This document shows, piece after piece, positions 1-6,610 of a stretch of 13,462 bases of DNA (the stretch's first letter is position 1; every line of letters begins with the position of its first letter). The notes beneath the pieces were generated by a model, which saw only the letters and a list, made by a program, of their open reading frames with translations, did not search any database and had not been told where the DNA came from. The DNA comes from Chloroflexota bacterium (GTDB taxonomy: Bacteria > Chloroflexota > Dehalococcoidia > GIF9 > UBA5629). The position numbers were made by a program, and so were the translations under genes. The stretch spans positions 1 to 13,462 of the forward strand of contig JAPLHJ010000250.1 in NCBI GenBank assembly GCA_026389675.1. The letters are read 5' to 3'.

Positions 1-1217
1 CCCGCCAGGCACAGCATGCCGCCGATGAGTAACGTCGGGGGAGCGCCGACCGTGCTGGCGAGCGCACCGTATATCAAGCTGCCAAAGGGCGCCAATCCCA
101 TAAACGCCATCACATAGAAGCTCATGACGCGCCCGCGTTTAGCATCATCGGCCACAGTTTGCAAAAAAGTATTGCAGGCCGCCATCATTGATACCATGCC
201 AAAGCCCGTGAGTGCCATTGAGAGCAGGGTGAACCACAGTACCCGGGTGAAAGAAAGCAGCACCAGGCCAGCTCCGAACAAACAGGCCGCGATTATTATG
301 ATTTTGCCGATTCCCAGAATATTCTTGCGCGAAGCCATGAAGATGGCGCCAACCAAAGCGCCCGTCCCGATGCCTGCCGTCAGGAAGCCCAGGGTACTTG
401 CATCGCCTTTGAGCACGTCCCTGGCAAATACCGGCAGTAATACGGGATACGGCATGGCAACCAGGCTGGTATAAGTCAACAGCAGTACGATATACCTTAT
501 CGGAAGGAAACCGAAAGAATATCTGAAACCCTCTTTCAATCCGGCGAGGAAATCAGCCTGGCCCACAGTGGCTGCCCTGGGCGTGATTGTCATGGCCAGA
601 AGGCAGGCGATGACTGCGATGAAACTCAATCCATTCAGCAGAAAACAAAGCCCCTCACCTATGGTTGCTACCAGTATCCCTGCAACGGTGGGCCCAATCA
701 ACCGCGCACTGTTGAACAGCGACGAGTTCAAAGCTATGGCATTGCCGAGGTCCGCCCGGTCATCCACCATTTCTATTACGAATGACTGACGGGTCGGCAT
801 ATCAAAGGCATTGATAGTACCGAGGGTTGCGCTCAAGACTACCAGGTTCCACACGGCGGCGTTGCCTGTAAGGACCACAGCTGCCAGCACCAGGGCCTGG
901 CACATCGCAAGGGATTGCGTGATAATCAGAATCCTGTGGCGGTTCAACCTGTCCACGAGCACGCCGGCAAAAGGCGCCAGGATAAAATTGCAGATCAGGC
1001 CCGAGAATGCCACCAGTCCCAGCATGAAAGGCGAGTTGGTCAGGCTGTAAACCAGCCAGCTCATGGCCACCTGCTGCATCCAGGTACCGATGAGCGAAAT
1101 GCCCTGGCCTATGAAGAAGAGGCGGTAATTGCGGTAGCGCAGGGCACGAAATATACGTGCCAGCCCGGTCGGGTCATTGGAAACCTGTTCAGTCGATGTG
1201 GTGTTTGTTGTCGGCAC
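1..1217 (-). CDS. MFS transporter, drug/siderophore-exporter type (partial, C-terminus off the left edge)
   Basis: About 405 codons of an integral membrane transporter are read on the minus strand, and the gene is cut by the window's left edge. Starting at GTG (1217-1215), the protein has a short polar N-terminus, then the ALRYRNYRLFF / GTWMQQVAMSWLVY pattern typical of TM1 in the MFS_3/EntS-like (DHA3) group. A motif-A-like loop, GVLVDRLNRHR, lies near residues 85-95 between TM2 and TM3. About ten hydrophobic segments follow, including TPRAATVGQADFLAGLKEGF as the central cytoplasmic loop. Family members usually export drugs, siderophores or metabolites by proton antiport; the substrate here is unknown. 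The start lies only 8 nt after the stop of the upstream aldo/keto reductase, so the two are probably co-transcribed. No frameshift is visible. The GTG start has only a weak purine-rich site upstream, so it could be a few codons off. Family is confident, substrate is not. Confidence 0.9.
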   Translation of the reverse strand, partial: MPTTNTTSTEQVSNDPTGLARIFRALRYRNYRLFFIGQGISLIGTWMQQVAMSWLVYSLTNSPFMLGLVAFSGLICNFILAPFAGVLVDRLNRHRILIITQSLAMCQALVLAAVVLTGNAAVWNLVVLSATLGTINAFDMPTRQSFVIEMVDDRADLGNAIALNSSLFNSARLIGPTVAGILVATIGEGLCFLLNGLSFIAVIACLLAMTITPRAATVGQADFLAGLKEGFRYSFGFLPIRYIVLLLTYTSLVAMPYPVLLPVFARDVLKGDASTLGFLTAGIGTGALVGAIFMASRKNILGIGKIIIIAACLFGAGLVLLSFTRVLWFTLLSMALTGFGMVSMMAACNTFLQTVADDAKRGRVMSFYVMAFMGLAPFGSLIYGALASTVGAPPTLLIGGMLCLA

Positions 1218-1225
1218 GCGTACTT

Positions 1226-2272
1226 TTACCTTGCCCCTGTAATCTTCTGATAATTCATCTTATCTTTCTCATACTGCTCATAGAATTCGGCGATCATGTC
1301 GCTGATGGGCAGGTGATACGGGCATCTTTCCTCGCATTCATGACACTTGGAACAGGCGGCCGCCTTCTCCATCAAAATCCCCCAGAAGCCATTGTATAGC
1401 GTCTCTAAGGGCAACCGCGCCGCCAGGCTGGGATATGTCATGACAGTCGAAATAGCGATGCCTTCCTTACAGGGCTGGCAGTAATCACAGCGGTGGCAAA
1501 AGCGGGTGCCTAATTGCTGCTTAAGCCTCGCCATCTCGTCTTTTTCCGCCCCGGTCAGCGCATGGAGACCATCCAGTATCCCTATTATCTCTTCTATCTC
1601 ATGTGCCTTCTCTATGCCTGGGATGGTCAGGACATCAGGAAACTGGAAGAGGTATTTAAAGGCGATGGTTGCGTTGGAGATCATCCCGCCCGCCAGGGGT
1701 TTCATATCGATGAAGCCAACGTCATGCTGCCGGCACAGGGGTATAAGGGCATCGGCCGCTTCATCCGTGACGAAATTGAAGGGGAACATAATAGTTTCAA
1801 AGCGCCCTGAGGCCACTGCTTTCTTCGCCACATCCAACTGGTGGCTGGTAACACCGATATGCCTGATTTTCCCGGCCTTCTTTGCATCCTCCAGCGTAGA
1901 CATAGGTCCCCCCGGCAAGAGAACGAAATCAAGTGTGGCAAAATCGCTCACGCTGTGGAGCTGGTAAAGGTCTATATATTCGATCCCGAGCTGGGTCAGG
2001 CTCTGCTCAAGGTGTCTGGCAATTCCCTCGGGTTTCCGTGACAGGGTCTTGGTAGCAATAATCAAGCCTTCCCGGCGTCCGGCAATGGCCTTGCCTATGC
2101 GCTCCTCGCTGGTTGTATAGCCATTGGCGGTATCGATGAAGTTTACTCCCATGTCCAGGCATCTCTTGACCACTGCTACCGCTTCATCCTCGCCAAGCCT
2201 CTGGATGGGTATCCCACCAAAGCCAATCCTGGTTGCCATCATGTTGGTTTTGCCAAGTCTTATTTTCTCCAC
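1226..2272 (-). CDS. Aldo/keto reductase with C-terminal double-Cys4 ferredoxin-like domain
   Basis: This is a 348-residue NAD(P)H-dependent oxidoreductase of the aldo/keto reductase superfamily, probably cytoplasmic. The (beta/alpha)8 barrel covers about residues 1-240 and shows the catalytic tetrad: Asp47 and Tyr52 (FIDTANGY), Lys75 (IIATKT) and His106 (DLYQLH). The tail carries two Cys4 groups: Cys259/262/265/268 (CxxCxxCxxC) and Cys317/320/323/327 (CxxCxxCxxxCP). The second is a classic [4Fe-4S] ferredoxin signature. This architecture is known in a bacterial and archaeal AKR subgroup, common in anaerobes, where the cluster presumably exchanges electrons; the physiological substrate is generally unassigned. 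The start is GTG at 2272-2270, supported by an AAGGTG ribosome binding site 5 nt upstream. It is the first gene of a minus-strand pair with the MFS transporter and is divergent from the nitroreductase. The shared intergenic region contains an operator-like inverted repeat. All catalytic residues are present. Confidence 0.93.
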   Translation of the reverse strand: MEKIRLGKTNMMATRIGFGGIPIQRLGEDEAVAVVKRCLDMGVNFIDTANGYTTSEERIGKAIAGRREGLIIATKTLSRKPEGIARHLEQSLTQLGIEYIDLYQLHSVSDFATLDFVLLPGGPMSTLEDAKKAGKIRHIGVTSHQLDVAKKAVASGRFETIMFPFNFVTDEAADALIPLCRQHDVGFIDMKPLAGGMISNATIAFKYLFQFPDVLTIPGIEKAHEIEEIIGILDGLHALTGAEKDEMARLKQQLGTRFCHRCDYCQPCKEGIAISTVMTYPSLAARLPLETLYNGFWGILMEKAAACSKCHECEERCPYHLPISDMIAEFYEQYEKDKMNYQKITGAR

Positions 2273-2292
2273 TTTATCACCTTACCGAAATA

Positions 2293-2317
2293 TTAGTGAT
2301 AATTATTGTATCACCAA
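2293..2317. promoter_or_regulatory. Operator-like inverted repeat in the divergent intergenic region
   Basis: Two 9-bp arms, TTAGTGATA (2293-2301) and TATCACCAA (2309-2317), are inverted repeats with one mismatch, separated by 7 A/T-rich bases. The centre-to-centre arm spacing is 16 bp, which suits a dimeric helix-turn-helix regulator. The site lies between the divergently transcribed reductase/transporter pair and the nitroreductase. It covers the putative extended -10 of the minus-strand promoter, a typical place for repression. The regulator is not encoded in the window. Confidence 0.5.
2305..2313 (-). promoter_or_regulatory. Putative extended -10 promoter element for the aldo/keto reductase operon
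   Basis: Read on the minus strand, TGATACAAT fits the extended -10 pattern TGnTATAAT with one mismatch. No good -35 hexamer is seen, which is acceptable for extended -10 promoters. Transcription would start near 2298, giving a leader of about 26 nt that contains the AAGGTG ribosome binding site. The element lies inside the inverted repeat at 2293-2317. For the plus strand, a weaker -10 candidate TATTAT is present at 2330-2335. These are predictions from consensus alone. Confidence 0.35.
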
Positions 2318-2377
2318 CATGGTTAGAGCTATTATTTAGTGTCAGGTTGATTTTCAGACATTAAGGAGGATTCAGTC

Positions 2378-3055
2378 ATGGATCTACTGGTTGCCATCAA
2401 CAAAAGACACTCAGTGAGGGCTTTTAAACCCGACCCCGTGCCACAGGATATCTTGAAGAAAATAGTCGAGGGTGCGTTACGGTCACCGTCCGCTTCAAAC
2501 AGCCAGCCGTGGGAGTTCGCCGTGGTGAGCGGTGCGAAGCTGGAAGAGATAAAGCAGGCCTATATAGAGAGCTCGACCAAAATGCCGGTACTCGACATAC
2601 CGATACCTTTTCAATACCCTGAACCGTGGCTGTCGAGACGCGCTGCCGTCCAGGCCGGCGTCCTGGAAAAGTTGGGAGTGGCGCGTGAAGACAAGCAAAA
2701 ACGCGCCGAATGGGGGCAGTTCGGCTTTAAGCTCTGGGGCGCGCCAAGCTGTATTTATATTATGATCGAGAGCGCCTTCCACCATGCGGACGGCGGCACC
2801 AACATGTGGAACCTTTTCGATTGCGGCCTGGTAGCGCAGGACATCATGCTGCTCGCCACCGAGCACGGCCTGGGAACCATACCGGCCATCATCCCGGTGC
2901 TTTATCCCGATATCCAGCGCAGGGTGCTGGACTTGCCGGCTTCCAAGCTGATGGTGCTGGGCATACCCATTGGCTATGCAGATGATAAGAACCCTGCCAA
3001 TCAGTTCCGCACCAGCCGGGAACCGTTGGATAAAGTTGCCCGGTTTTATGCATAA
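2378..3055 (+). CDS. Nitroreductase family protein (FMN-dependent)
   Basis: This 225-residue protein belongs to the nitroreductase superfamily: homodimeric FMN flavoenzymes that reduce nitro groups, quinones, enones or other electrophiles with NAD(P)H. The N-terminal FMN-binding signature is clear: Arg10, Ser12 and Arg14 in KRHSVRAF, then SPSASNSQPWEF (residues 36-47). The C-terminal half has the GLGTIPAIIPVLYP and LGIPIGYAD segments, with the closing xxNxFRTSREPL motif common in this family. The length is normal. The ATG start is supported by an AAGGAGG site at 2363-2369, 8 nt upstream. It is the first gene of the plus-strand series and diverges from the aldo/keto reductase; 112 nt separate it from the first acylase. 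The operator-like repeat upstream could control it. The substrate cannot be told from sequence. Confidence 0.93.
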   Translation: MDLLVAINKRHSVRAFKPDPVPQDILKKIVEGALRSPSASNSQPWEFAVVSGAKLEEIKQAYIESSTKMPVLDIPIPFQYPEPWLSRRAAVQAGVLEKLGVAREDKQKRAEWGQFGFKLWGAPSCIYIMIESAFHHADGGTNMWNLFDCGLVAQDIMLLATEHGLGTIPAIIPVLYPDIQRRVLDLPASKLMVLGIPIGYADDKNPANQFRTSREPLDKVARFYA

Positions 3056-3104
3056 CCGGTCGTCTGCCGGTGATTGACGGGCGATGCCTGAAAAGGTAAT
3101 ATCT

Positions 3105-3132
3105 TTGATATTCCCTGGGATATAGCTAACAT
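3105..3132 (+). promoter_or_regulatory. Candidate promoter with an internal dyad upstream of acylase 1
   Basis: TTGATA (3105-3110, 5/6 to the -35 consensus) and TAACAT (3127-3132, 4/6 to the -10 consensus) are 16 bp apart, 36 bp before the acylase GTG. A 16-bp near-palindrome, ATATTCCCTGGGATAT (3108-3123), fills the spacer and could be an operator or a chance dyad. The 112-bp gap after the nitroreductase is long enough for independent transcription. The evidence is consensus matching only. Confidence 0.25.
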
Positions 3133-3167
3133 CGCGCTCATACAAAATAAATAGCAAGGAGGCGGAC

Positions 3168-5765
3168 GTGAAGAAAAAGGGGAGTATTGGTAAAGCCGGT
3201 AAGATCGTTCTGATTGTACTGCTGGCTATCATTGTGCTGCTGTTCGGAGGAGGCTTCGCCTACTATTCATCCATCCTCAACAGCCCGCAACCTCAGATTG
3301 ACGGCAACCTGCGGGCAAAGGGATTAAACGGCAGCGTTGAGGTTATCCGCGATGCCAACGGCATACCGCATATCTATGCTAAAAATATGCATGACCTTTT
3401 CTTCGCGCAGGGCTATGCGCAGGCGCAGGACCGCTGGTGGCAGATGGAATTCTTCCGCAAAACCTGCGGCGGCCGCATCGAGGAGCTCACTGGGAAGAAA
3501 GCCGGCCTGGTAAACACAGATATCTACCTCCGCTCTCTCGGCCTGTACGACGTATGCAAAAAGGCATATGACCTCTACACCCCCGACCAGCGCGCCCCGC
3601 TGGATGCTTTCGCGGAGGGAGTAAATGCTTATATCTCCGGGCGCTCACCGGACCAGCTTTCGGTCAATTACAGCATACTCGGGCTGACGGGCGTGAAATT
3701 TAAGGTCGAACACTGGACAGCGATGGACACACTCGCTTTTGGCAAGCTGATGGCCTGGGACCTCGGCTTGAGCCGCGACCTTGAGATCACACGCACAAAG
3801 CTTTACAGCCTTCTGGGAGCAGAGATGGCCGAGAAATGGCTGGTGCCGGCATGGCCCATCGGTCAAAAGCCCACTACCTTGTTAGACGACGATATCCAGG
3901 CACTGGAAAAGTCGGCTCCGCCGGTCACTCCTGCCACCAGTGCAACATCTTCACAGCCGCTCACCGTGACTGCAGGGCAAACCTATGAGGACGCGTCCAT
4001 TGGCCTTAAGCAGTTAATCGGGGAGCAGGCAGGCGCGGGCAGCAACAGCTGGGTGGCCACTGGTAGCATGACACAGAGCGGCAAGGCACTGATGGCCAAT
4101 GACCCGCATCTTGGCATACAACAACCGTCTATCTGGTATGAGGTCGACCTCCATTGCATTGATGATGGCTCAGGCCAACCTTTTGATGAAGCAGGCTTCA
4201 CCTTTGCAACATTTCCGGGGGTCGTGGCCGGACATAATAGTTATATCGCCTGGGGCGAGACCAATGTTTACCCTGATGTCAACGACCAGTATATTATAAA
4301 GGTCAACCCGGATAACCCGCTTCAATACGAGTGGAACGGTAAGTGGCGGGATATGACGGTGCGGGAGGAGAAGATATCCTTCGGCGACGGCAAGCCCGCC
4401 GTTAATATCAAGGTGCGGCTAACGCATCTCGGCCCCATCACCAACGATAACAAATATGATTCGAAGACCGGGGAACCCGGCGGTTATAACAATAAAGACC
4501 CCCTGGCCCTGCACTGGACAGCGCTGGAGCCGAGCCGGATCGCCCTGGCCATCCTTGCGCTTGGTAAAGCCAGAAATTGGGACGATTTCCGCAGCGCCCT
4601 GAAAGACTGGGACGTGCCCTCGCAGAGCATTATCTACGCCGACACGAAGGGTAATATCGGCTACCAGATGCCCGGCAAGGTACCTATTCGTCCTCAGAAT
4701 TACGCCGGCCAAGTGCCCGCGCCGGGCTGGACCAGCGAATACGAATGGAAGGGCTATATACCCTATGACTTGATGCCGCGCACGTACAACCCTTCCCGCA
4801 ACTTCATCGTGGCGGCCAACCAGGAGGTCGCACCGCCGGATTACTATGAATTCCTCAACCAGCAACTCGGGCCAGATGTTAATGCCAACTTCGGCAGCAA
4901 ATACAACAAATGGGTTTACGGCTACCGCAGCCAGCGCATCTATGAATTGATCAAGCAGCTTGCGCCCAATACTGTAGCTACATATCAATCGATACAGAGC
5001 GATAATAAATACCTCCCCGCTGATGAGCTTCTCCCTTATCTGGCCAAACTCAAGTTCGACGATGCCGATGTCAGCGATGCCCGGGATTGGTTGCTCAAGT
5101 GGGACCGTTTCTGTAGCGTGGATAGCCCGCAAACCGCCCTTTACGCCGAATTCTGGATGAAGCTGAACAACAATATTTTCCAGAATAAAATGGGAGATGC
5201 CGCAAAAGCGGACGGTGTGGACAGGGAGATGTGGGCTGTCAACTTGCTTCTGCAAAACCCTTCCGATCCCTGGTGGGATGACCCTGCGACCAAGGATATA
5301 AAAGAGACCCGCGATGATGTGCTCATCCGTTCCTTTAAGGAAGGCTATGCAGCCACGGTAACGGCGCTGGGCAAGGACCGCGGCCAGTGGAAGTGGGGCA
5401 GCCTGCACAAGGCGACCCCTGTGAGCAACCCGCTCGGCGCCAGCGGGATCGGGCTCATTGAGTCGCTGGTCAATTGCGGGCCGGTACCCGCCGGAGGCAA
5501 TAGCGAATGCGTGGACAGCAACGAGTGGTATGCCAGCAATGGTAACTTCTCTATCCGCTTAATCCCATCCATGCGTATAATTGTAGATATGAGCGACCTC
5601 AGCAAGGGTGTCAGCATGAATTCCACCGGTCAGAGCGGGCACCCAGGCAATCCCTGGTACGGCGATATGCTAATCCCATGGAGCAAGGTCCAGTACCATC
5701 CCATGCTCTGGACGCGCCAGCAGGTGGAGGCAGGCATGGCGCATAAGCTTAACTTGAACCCTTAA
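3168..5765 (+). CDS. Penicillin acylase family Ntn-hydrolase, copy 1 (membrane-anchored)
   Basis: This 865-residue amide hydrolase belongs to the penicillin acylase (S45) family. These precursors self-cleave into alpha and beta chains, exposing a beta-chain N-terminal Ser that attacks the amide. A Lys-rich N-terminus and one hydrophobic helix (about 11-33) without a lipobox indicate a Sec signal or membrane anchor with the enzyme outside. The alpha region includes VEVIRDxNGIPHIYA (about 58-72) and QAQDRWWQMEFFR. A low-complexity Ala/Ser/Thr/Pro linker follows (about 245-285). The predicted nucleophile is Ser292 (AGS/NSW). His314 equals beta-His23, as in AHL and aculeacin acylases, and the oxyanion-hole Asn is probably Asn551 (VAANQEV). 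Length is normal for the family. The GTG start has an AAGGAGG site at 3156-3162. It is followed after 18 nt by the DUF169 gene and has a tandem paralogue at 6611. Known family substrates include beta-lactams, N-acyl-homoserine lactones and lipopeptides; none can be assigned here. Confidence 0.93.
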   Translation: MKKKGSIGKAGKIVLIVLLAIIVLLFGGGFAYYSSILNSPQPQIDGNLRAKGLNGSVEVIRDANGIPHIYAKNMHDLFFAQGYAQAQDRWWQMEFFRKTCGGRIEELTGKKAGLVNTDIYLRSLGLYDVCKKAYDLYTPDQRAPLDAFAEGVNAYISGRSPDQLSVNYSILGLTGVKFKVEHWTAMDTLAFGKLMAWDLGLSRDLEITRTKLYSLLGAEMAEKWLVPAWPIGQKPTTLLDDDIQALEKSAPPVTPATSATSSQPLTVTAGQTYEDASIGLKQLIGEQAGAGSNSWVATGSMTQSGKALMANDPHLGIQQPSIWYEVDLHCIDDGSGQPFDEAGFTFATFPGVVAGHNSYIAWGETNVYPDVNDQYIIKVNPDNPLQYEWNGKWRDMTVREEKISFGDGKPAVNIKVRLTHLGPITNDNKYDSKTGEPGGYNNKDPLALHWTALEPSRIALAILALGKARNWDDFRSALKDWDVPSQSIIYADTKGNIGYQMPGKVPIRPQNYAGQVPAPGWTSEYEWKGYIPYDLMPRTYNPSRNFIVAANQEVAPPDYYEFLNQQLGPDVNANFGSKYNKWVYGYRSQRIYELIKQLAPNTVATYQSIQSDNKYLPADELLPYLAKLKFDDADVSDARDWLLKWDRFCSVDSPQTALYAEFWMKLNNNIFQNKMGDAAKADGVDREMWAVNLLLQNPSDPWWDDPATKDIKETRDDVLIRSFKEGYAATVTALGKDRGQWKWGSLHKATPVSNPLGASGIGLIESLVNCGPVPAGGNSECVDSNEWYASNGNFSIRLIPSMRIIVDMSDLSKGVSMNSTGQSGHPGNPWYGDMLIPWSKVQYHPMLWTRQQVEAGMAHKLNLNP

Positions 5766-5783
5766 TCTAAGGAGGCCGTAGAA

Positions 5784-6483
5784 ATGGATAAAGACGTCAG
5801 GGACAACTTTATAACAAAATGGAAGAAATATTTCGGCAAGGCGGACCTGCCGATAACTTTCTATTATAGCGATGATGCAAACAGGGCCGACCCTGTTAAG
5901 CCCGGCTCGGTGCACAGATGCATCATCGCGGCATTGCAGCAGGTAAGGAAGGGCAAGTCCATGAGCTTCACTTCCGAAGCCATCGGCTGCTTCGGCGGAA
6001 AGAGGTACCTGGGGTTTGCCCAGAAGGTCATGCCAAACTTCGAGCATTTCCTCTCCTGTGGTATACCGGGCAAGCTGGAGGGCGAGCGCTATAAAAAGTC
6101 TCCCGCTCTGGTAAACCAGGCCATGCAGCACCAGCAGCCTTTCCAGGCGCCCGGCCGCTACATTGTATTCAAACGCTGGGACAAGCTGGAAGAATCCGAC
6201 GACCCGCAGGTTGTCATCTTCTTCGCCGAACCTGATGTGCTCGCCGGGCTTTTCACGCTTGCCAATTTCGATGAGGAAGAGCCCAATGGCGTGATTGCCC
6301 CCTTCGGTTCGGGATGCTCCACCATCGTCTATTACCCTCGATATCTCGGCCCGGCCCTTTGTGGGAGAAAACGAGCTGACTTTCTGCGCGCCTCTATCCA
6401 AGTTCCTGGGGATGATAGGTAACATTGACGAGAGTTTCCTGATTACCAAGTCCTGGCAATTAGTACAGCAGAGGATCGGCTGA
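5784..6483 (+). pseudogene. DUF169 family protein, disrupted by a frameshift with probable internal loss
   Basis: The gene starts at ATG 5784 with a good AAGGAGG site. It gives a DUF169-like protein to about residue 185: a GSVHRC segment, then SFTSEAIGCFGGKRYLGF with Cys69 and GG71-72, and finally APFGSGCSTIVYYP. Near 6338-6340 the family match leaves this frame, which runs on nonsensically to TAA at 6420-6422 (212 residues). The next frame (+1) resumes the family C-terminus as DISARPFVGENELTF...IDESFLITKSWQ and ends at TGA 6481-6483. Intact relatives, as I remember them, have roughly 15 more residues between these two blocks. A deletion of 3n+2 bases is therefore likelier than a one-base error. 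DUF169 proteins are of unknown function and common in anaerobes and archaea. The gene sits between the two acylase copies, 18 nt after the first. A sequencing or assembly fault remains possible. Confidence 0.8.
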
Positions 6484-6502
6484 AAAGCCGCTGTCACTAT
6501 CA

Positions 6503-6562
6503 GCCACGCCCTTTGACGGCAGGAACGTTTAAGCGTAATATCTGAACGGTAAAGGGCGTGGC
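6503..6562. repeat. 60-bp element with perfect 12-bp inverted ends (long hairpin)
   Basis: The sequence GCCACGCCCTTT at 6503-6514 is repeated exactly as its reverse complement at 6551-6562, with 36 bp between. With a one-base bulge, the flanking TCA/TGA extends the stem outward. It starts 19 nt after the end of the broken DUF169 gene and ends 48 nt before acylase 2. The right arm is not followed by a T run, so a canonical intrinsic terminator is unlikely. It may be an intercistronic RNA-stabilising or processing hairpin, a REP-like or miniature inverted-repeat element, or a factor-assisted terminator. Confidence 0.6.
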
Positions 6563-6610
6563 CTGACAAGCTTCATCCCCGAAGCGAAATAAACCTGCAA
6601 GGAGGCTATC

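Noticed and set aside
124..1050. Several plus-strand open frames at the left end
   Set aside because: They are antisense to a continuous MFS transporter reading frame with motif A and multiple membrane helices.
3055..3071. Short hairpin ACCGG/CCGGT after the nitroreductase stop
   Set aside because: The stem is only 5 bp, with a 7-nt loop and no T tract. This is too weak to call a terminator.
2495..3232. Minus-strand open frame of 245 codons across the nitroreductase
   Set aside because: It overlaps a clear nitroreductase on the other strand and runs through the intergenic region and into the acylase start. There is no ribosome binding site logic and no recognisable domain.
4419..5408. Long minus-strand open frame (329 codons) inside acylase 1, with a similar one at 8345-9202 in acylase 2
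   Set aside because: They mirror strongly conserved acylase coding sequence. The translations look like antisense composition and match no family I recognise, and equivalent shadows occur in both paralogues because the sense strands are alike.
5670..6569. Minus-strand open frame of 299 codons across the DUF169 gene
   Set aside because: The plus strand carries family motifs on both sides of the frameshift, while the antisense translation has none.
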